Assembly: GCF_045446075.1 (NCBI RefSeq)
Contig: NZ_JBJJBQ010000001.1
Coordinates: 734,497 to 798,496, forward strand
From: Flavisericum labens
GTDB taxonomy: Bacteria; Bacteroidota; Bacteroidia; Flavobacteriales; Flavobacteriaceae
Length of the DNA: 64,000 nt
Direction: 5' to 3'
Each line of letters starts with the position of its first letter. The first letter of the stretch is position 1. Shown here one piece after another: positions 60,895 to 64,000 of the stretch. The position numbers and the translations under genes were made by a program. The notes beneath the pieces were generated by a model that did no database searches, was not told where the DNA came from, and saw only the letters and a program-made list of their open reading frames with translations.

Positions 60895-61673
60895 TGAAAC
60901 TTACAAAACATGTAGGCATTGCCATGCTTGCCCTATCAATCTTATCATGTTCTTCTGATGATGGAGAAACTATTTCTGGTTTTGGAAACCTTATTGTTGA
61001 ATTCGATAATTCGTATTCCGATTCCGATTTACTATTGAATACAACTATTTACAGCGCAGTAGAAACAGAAAAAATAAAAATCTCCGCGGTTAAGTACATC
61101 GTGAGTAATATTAAGCTTGAAGATGAAGAAGGAAATATTTATGAAGTGCCAAAAAACGATTCTTATTTCATTATAGATGAATCTTCTGAAAGTTCACAAC
61201 TGATTGACTTGTCTGATGTTCCAGCTGGAAACTATACAAAAATAACTTATGGAATTGGCGTCGATCAAGAAAAATACTTGCAAGGAGCTGAAGGCCAAGG
61301 TTATTTTTTAACCCATGCCCAAGAAGCTGGGATGATGTGGGCGTGGCAAGCAGGCTATAAATTTTTCGTTTACGAAGGTGTTTATACTTCAAATAACACA
61401 ACTACCGAAACGGCTTTTGCTTATCACATGGGGTCGCATGGAACATCTCTAGACAACTATAAGGAAATTACGCTTAATTTGCCATCTACGGCCAGAGTTA
61501 GAAGCGATTTAAGTCCAATTCTTCATGTTGTTGCCGACCTTTCCAATATTTTGGACGGTACTACCCAATTTATGTTGGACGATGCCGCACAAATTCATGT
61601 TGATGCCATAAAATCACCACAAATAGCTACAAACGCCAGTGGTATGTTTATGGTGCACCACGTGCATAATTAA
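60894..61673 (+). CDS. MbnP-family copper-binding lipoprotein
   Basis: The 259-residue lipoprotein (MLALSILSC, C19) matches the MbnP domain: LIVEFDNSYSDSDLLLN, KISAVKYIVSNIKLEDEEG and GVDQEKYLQGAEGQGYFLTHAQEAGMMWAWQAGYKFFVYEG, which includes W149/W151. The C-terminus has a His cluster (VHHVHN). In methanobactin operons the diheme partner MbnH oxidises a Trp of MbnP to kynurenine to make a copper site. The diheme gene is the next one here, so an equivalent reaction is plausible. No methanobactin gene is present. Confidence 0.88.
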   Translation: MKLTKHVGIAMLALSILSCSSDDGETISGFGNLIVEFDNSYSDSDLLLNTTIYSAVETEKIKISAVKYIVSNIKLEDEEGNIYEVPKNDSYFIIDESSESSQLIDLSDVPAGNYTKITYGIGVDQEKYLQGAEGQGYFLTHAQEAGMMWAWQAGYKFFVYEGVYTSNNTTTETAFAYHMGSHGTSLDNYKEITLNLPSTARVRSDLSPILHVVADLSNILDGTTQFMLDDAAQIHVDAIKSPQIATNASGMFMVHHVHN

Positions 61674-61683
61674 CTTAAAAAAT

Positions 61684-61724
61684 AACCTTAAAGTATGGTC
61701 TTATTTCGGCTAAACTTTAAGGTT
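61684..61724 (+). other. Intercistronic hairpin between mbnP and mbnH homologs
   Basis: AACCTTAAAGT and ACTTTAAGGTT form an 11-bp stem with a 19-base loop and no T tract. It may adjust read-through or mRNA decay. Confidence 0.5.
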
Positions 61725-61735
61725 TCATTTAAAAG

Positions 61736-62791
61736 ATGAAAACTCAATTTTTAGCTCTAATATTTATAGGTGTTTTGTGGTCATGTACTAAAGATTCAGA
61801 TCAGGAGTATGTTCCTATGCCTGTTATGCTCGAGGTTGAACAACCAGCTAATTTCCCAGAGATTAAATATAATCTTAAAGCCAATTCGCCAACCGATGCT
61901 GGTTTCGAACTGGGAAAAAGGCTATTTTATGAGGGTAACTTATCGTCTAGTGGAATTATTTCCTGTGGATTTTGTCATGAACAAGCTTCGGCGTTTACAC
62001 ATCACGGTCATACCATCAGTCATGGTGAAAACGGTCTGGAAGGCTTCCGAAATACACAGCCCATTCAAAACTTGGCATATTTTAGTGAGTTTACCTGGGA
62101 TGGCGCAGCCATTCACTTAGATTTACAACCCATTATTCCGATTACTGCCGAAGTAGAAATGAACGAAACCATTCCTTCAGTATTGGAAAAACTTGAAAAT
62201 TTACCCGATTACCCCGATATGTTCGACCGTGCTTTTGGCACACCAGAAATCAATTCTGAACGTATGCTTAAAGCCTTATCGCAATTTATGGTGATGATGG
62301 TGTCGTCCAATTCCAAATACGATCAAGTGGTTCGTGGGGAAGATAACGTTGCATTTACCGAACTTGAAGCGGAAGGGCGAACGCTTTTCAACCAAAAATG
62401 TGCATCGTGCCATGCTACCGATCTGTTTTCAGACCAAACCTACCGAAATAATGGTATTCCGTTCAATCCAAAGCATGAAGAGGAAGAAGGCAGGCAACGA
62501 GTTTCGGGCTATGTTGAAGATTTTTATAAGTTTAGGGTGCCCAGTTTACGGAATGTAGAATATTCTTTTCCCTATATGCACGATGGGCGTTTTGGGAGTT
62601 TGGAAGCCGTTCTCGATTTTTACAGTTTTGGTATGACAGAAAACGGCGGAGAAGTTGACCCTATCTTAAGGAGAGAAGATGGTCGTTTGGGTATTGAACT
62701 TTCGGAGCATGACAAAAAAGCTATTATAGCCTTTTTAAAAACACTAACAGATTACGAATTTTTAAATGATGAACGCTTTGCAGAATTTTAA
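61736..62791 (+). CDS. Diheme cytochrome c peroxidase / MbnH-like enzyme
   Basis: The 351-residue lipoprotein (GVLWSC, C17) has two c-type heme sites, C77-G-F-C80-H81 and C222-A-S-C225-H226. It also has further MauG/CcpA-family segments such as GLEGFRNTQPIQNLAYFSEFTWDGAAIHLD and VPSLRNVEYSFPYMHDGRFGSLEAVLDFY. It sits in the periplasm or outer membrane. MauG/MbnH enzymes oxidise amino acids of a partner protein, whereas CcpA reduces hydrogen peroxide. The neighbouring MbnP homolog favours the former. It overlaps the next gene by about 25 bp. Confidence 0.92.
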   Translation: MKTQFLALIFIGVLWSCTKDSDQEYVPMPVMLEVEQPANFPEIKYNLKANSPTDAGFELGKRLFYEGNLSSSGIISCGFCHEQASAFTHHGHTISHGENGLEGFRNTQPIQNLAYFSEFTWDGAAIHLDLQPIIPITAEVEMNETIPSVLEKLENLPDYPDMFDRAFGTPEINSERMLKALSQFMVMMVSSNSKYDQVVRGEDNVAFTELEAEGRTLFNQKCASCHATDLFSDQTYRNNGIPFNPKHEEEEGRQRVSGYVEDFYKFRVPSLRNVEYSFPYMHDGRFGSLEAVLDFYSFGMTENGGEVDPILRREDGRLGIELSEHDKKAIIAFLKTLTDYEFLNDERFAEF

Positions 62792-63761
62792 AATTAAATA
62801 TTTGGTAATTGTTTTAACATTGGCTTTGGTGCCAATAAAGAACCATGCCACAAATTGTTGCGAAACGCATATCCATACTAGTTTTGAGCCTACTTGCGAT
62901 TTATGCGGTTGCTCAACGAGTAGTGGAAGCTTTGGCTTTGGCTCCTTAAAAAATTCCAATTTTGTGGGACTTCGGTATATCTATCAAAACTTTAGATCAA
63001 AAGACGGGATTTTTAACAATTCACCGTCAAGCGAAGAAAGTTTTAATACCTATCAGCTTTGGGCACGTGTACCCGTTGCAAAAAACTTTTATGTGAGTAG
63101 TGTTATTCCGTATCAAGATCTGTACAGGACATTTGAAGACCACACAGAGCACATTAACGGTTTGGGCGATATGAATGTTATTGGTTGGTATCAAATCACA
63201 TTTTTTAAAAAGCGAAAAGAAGGCGAAGTGGTGTTGTCAACCGAGCGTGAACCATCAGGTCACCGCATACAAATTGGAATAGGCGCCAAGTTGCCAACGG
63301 GAGAATTTGAAGAAACACTTACCGATAGGGTAAACCCAGGCTTTCAAGTTGGTACGGGGAGTTTAGATGGTGTTTTTGCACTCAACTATGGCTATAGCGG
63401 TAAACGGATTGGGGTTAACAATACGGTGACCTATTATTTGAAATCTGAAAATAAAAACGATTACCGATTTGGCGACCAATTTAGCTACGCATCCAATGTG
63501 TATTATTCCATACCGAAAACCACGTATATCGTTATGCCTTTTGTTGGGGTGTCTGGCGATGTGTACCAATCCATAAAACAGTTTGGGGAAGAGGTTACAG
63601 AAACCGATGGCGACATTTTAAGTGGTTCATTCGGTTCGGAAGTGGTGTTTAATAGATTTACCATAGGTGCAAATTACACTTTCCCAATACAACAAAACCT
63701 GTTTGGCAGTAATGTAAAATCAAAAAATAGAGTGTCGGTTTATTTTAATTTGACGCTATGA
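62766..63761 (+). CDS. Outer-membrane transporter-like beta-barrel in the copper module
   Basis: The 331-residue protein has a signal peptide (VIVLTLALVPIKNHA). A mature N-terminus unusually rich in cysteines follows, NCCETHIHTSFEPTCDLCGCSTSSG (residues about 30-54), with four or five Cys and two His, a likely metal-binding patch. The rest is a beta-barrel (LKNSNFVGLRYIYQNF to VSVYFNLTL). Families of this type accompany MbnP/MbnH homologs. It overlaps the diheme gene by 26 bp (23 if the second Met is used), so it is in the same operon. I infer copper passage or storage at the outer membrane. Confidence 0.85.
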   Translation: MMNALQNFKIKYLVIVLTLALVPIKNHATNCCETHIHTSFEPTCDLCGCSTSSGSFGFGSLKNSNFVGLRYIYQNFRSKDGIFNNSPSSEESFNTYQLWARVPVAKNFYVSSVIPYQDLYRTFEDHTEHINGLGDMNVIGWYQITFFKKRKEGEVVLSTEREPSGHRIQIGIGAKLPTGEFEETLTDRVNPGFQVGTGSLDGVFALNYGYSGKRIGVNNTVTYYLKSENKNDYRFGDQFSYASNVYYSIPKTTYIVMPFVGVSGDVYQSIKQFGEEVTETDGDILSGSFGSEVVFNRFTIGANYTFPIQQNLFGSNVKSKNRVSVYFNLTL

Positions 63762-63779
63762 TTAAGATAAATGGTATTT

Positions 63780-64000
63780 ATTAAGTGTGGGTCAAAATTG
63801 CCTATAATGTTTTGTCTATGCACAGTTGCGTGGGTTAGCACTTAACTTTGCAAGTATACACCCAACTGAAAATCCGCGAGGATTTTCAGAAGTAGGCGAG
63901 AACAAGCAATTACTTATAGCCATTGTGCCTGTTGCACAACCTTTCAAATATAGTTTAAAATTTCAATTTCTGCATGAAACTTCTTATTTTTAAGAATGCA
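63780..64000. repeat. Structured intergenic element running off the window end
   Basis: This stretch has no ORF. It includes a perfect 10-bp stem CTGAAAATCC-GCGA-GGATTTTCAG with a GNRA tetraloop (63866-63889). Flanking segments are rich in palindromic words (TATGCACAG...CTGTTGCACAA). It resembles dispersed flavobacterial intergenic repeats, but only one copy is inside the window. Confidence 0.45.

Noticed and set aside
61770..62120. Second ORF inside the diheme gene
   Set aside because: It overlaps conserved heme-protein sequence in another frame and has no plausible product.

Overview
The window looks like a chromosome segment from a marine-type member of the Flavobacteriaceae (Bacteroidota). 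The DNA is AT-rich, and many genes are preceded by the Bacteroidota promoter signature TAnnTTTG rather than a strong Shine-Dalgarno site. TonB-dependent receptors carry CarboxypepD_reg-like N-terminal domains, a class I ribonucleotide reductase carries its ATP-cone on the beta subunit, and there is a glycan-degradation gene block. I saw no rRNA, tRNA, CRISPR array, prophage or complete insertion sequence. Two short ORF islands and several structured intergenic repeats are the only hints of mobility.

Layout. 1-6.9 kb: the 3' end of an S41 C-terminal processing protease, a small redox/membrane gene group, a DUF3109 protein and the nrdB-nrdA operon. 7-21 kb: a phosphate region with an Na/Pi cotransporter, PpnP, an OmpA lipoprotein, a Pit phosphate transporter and a phosphate-selective-type porin. 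These are followed by secreted proteins, a beta-helix lipoprotein, a TonB-dependent receptor and a stand-alone CarboxypepD_reg protein. 21-32.8 kb: housekeeping genes dgt, dxs, tadA, a ClC channel, aspS, tkt and tal, interrupted by a two-gene HNH-type island. 32.9-40.8 kb: a frameshifted von Willebrand A gene, a LytS/LytTR two-component pair, a queuosine-precursor transporter and an AsmA-like protein. 41-51.2 kb: a CAZyme block (BNR_4, GH88, GH35, GH43, double GH43, PL1) without SusC/SusD, containing two gene relics. 51.2-60.3 kb: adhesin-like GIN proteins, a YceI-porin-YceI group, a PadR-PspC operon and small conserved proteins. 60.3-63.8 kb: a copper-type MbnP/MbnH module with an outer-membrane partner.

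The most striking signal is not a gene. Upstream of pit, the porin, the TonB receptor, the CarboxypepD_reg gene and probably two others there are direct repeats of TGTTA(A/T)(C/G) with an exact 11-bp period, in up to five copies. For four of these genes the array sits 30 bp (or 30 minus 11) from a shared TGCAAA promoter core on the minus strand. This is the architecture of a PhoB/PhoP box. It ties an otherwise undescribed set of outer-membrane and secreted proteins to phosphate starvation. A second hidden pattern lies in the CAZyme block. Two spacers share a promoter-like sequence of about 60 bp, each followed by the 3' end of a deleted gene (a GH2 beta-galactosidase and a probable esterase).

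How the genes work together: nrdAB and dgt set dNTP pools from opposite sides. Pit, the porin and the TonB system would bring phosphorus across both membranes. The CAZyme block would trim a galactose/arabinose/uronate-rich glycan, possibly arabinogalactan or pectin side chains. The last four genes would handle copper at the cell surface.
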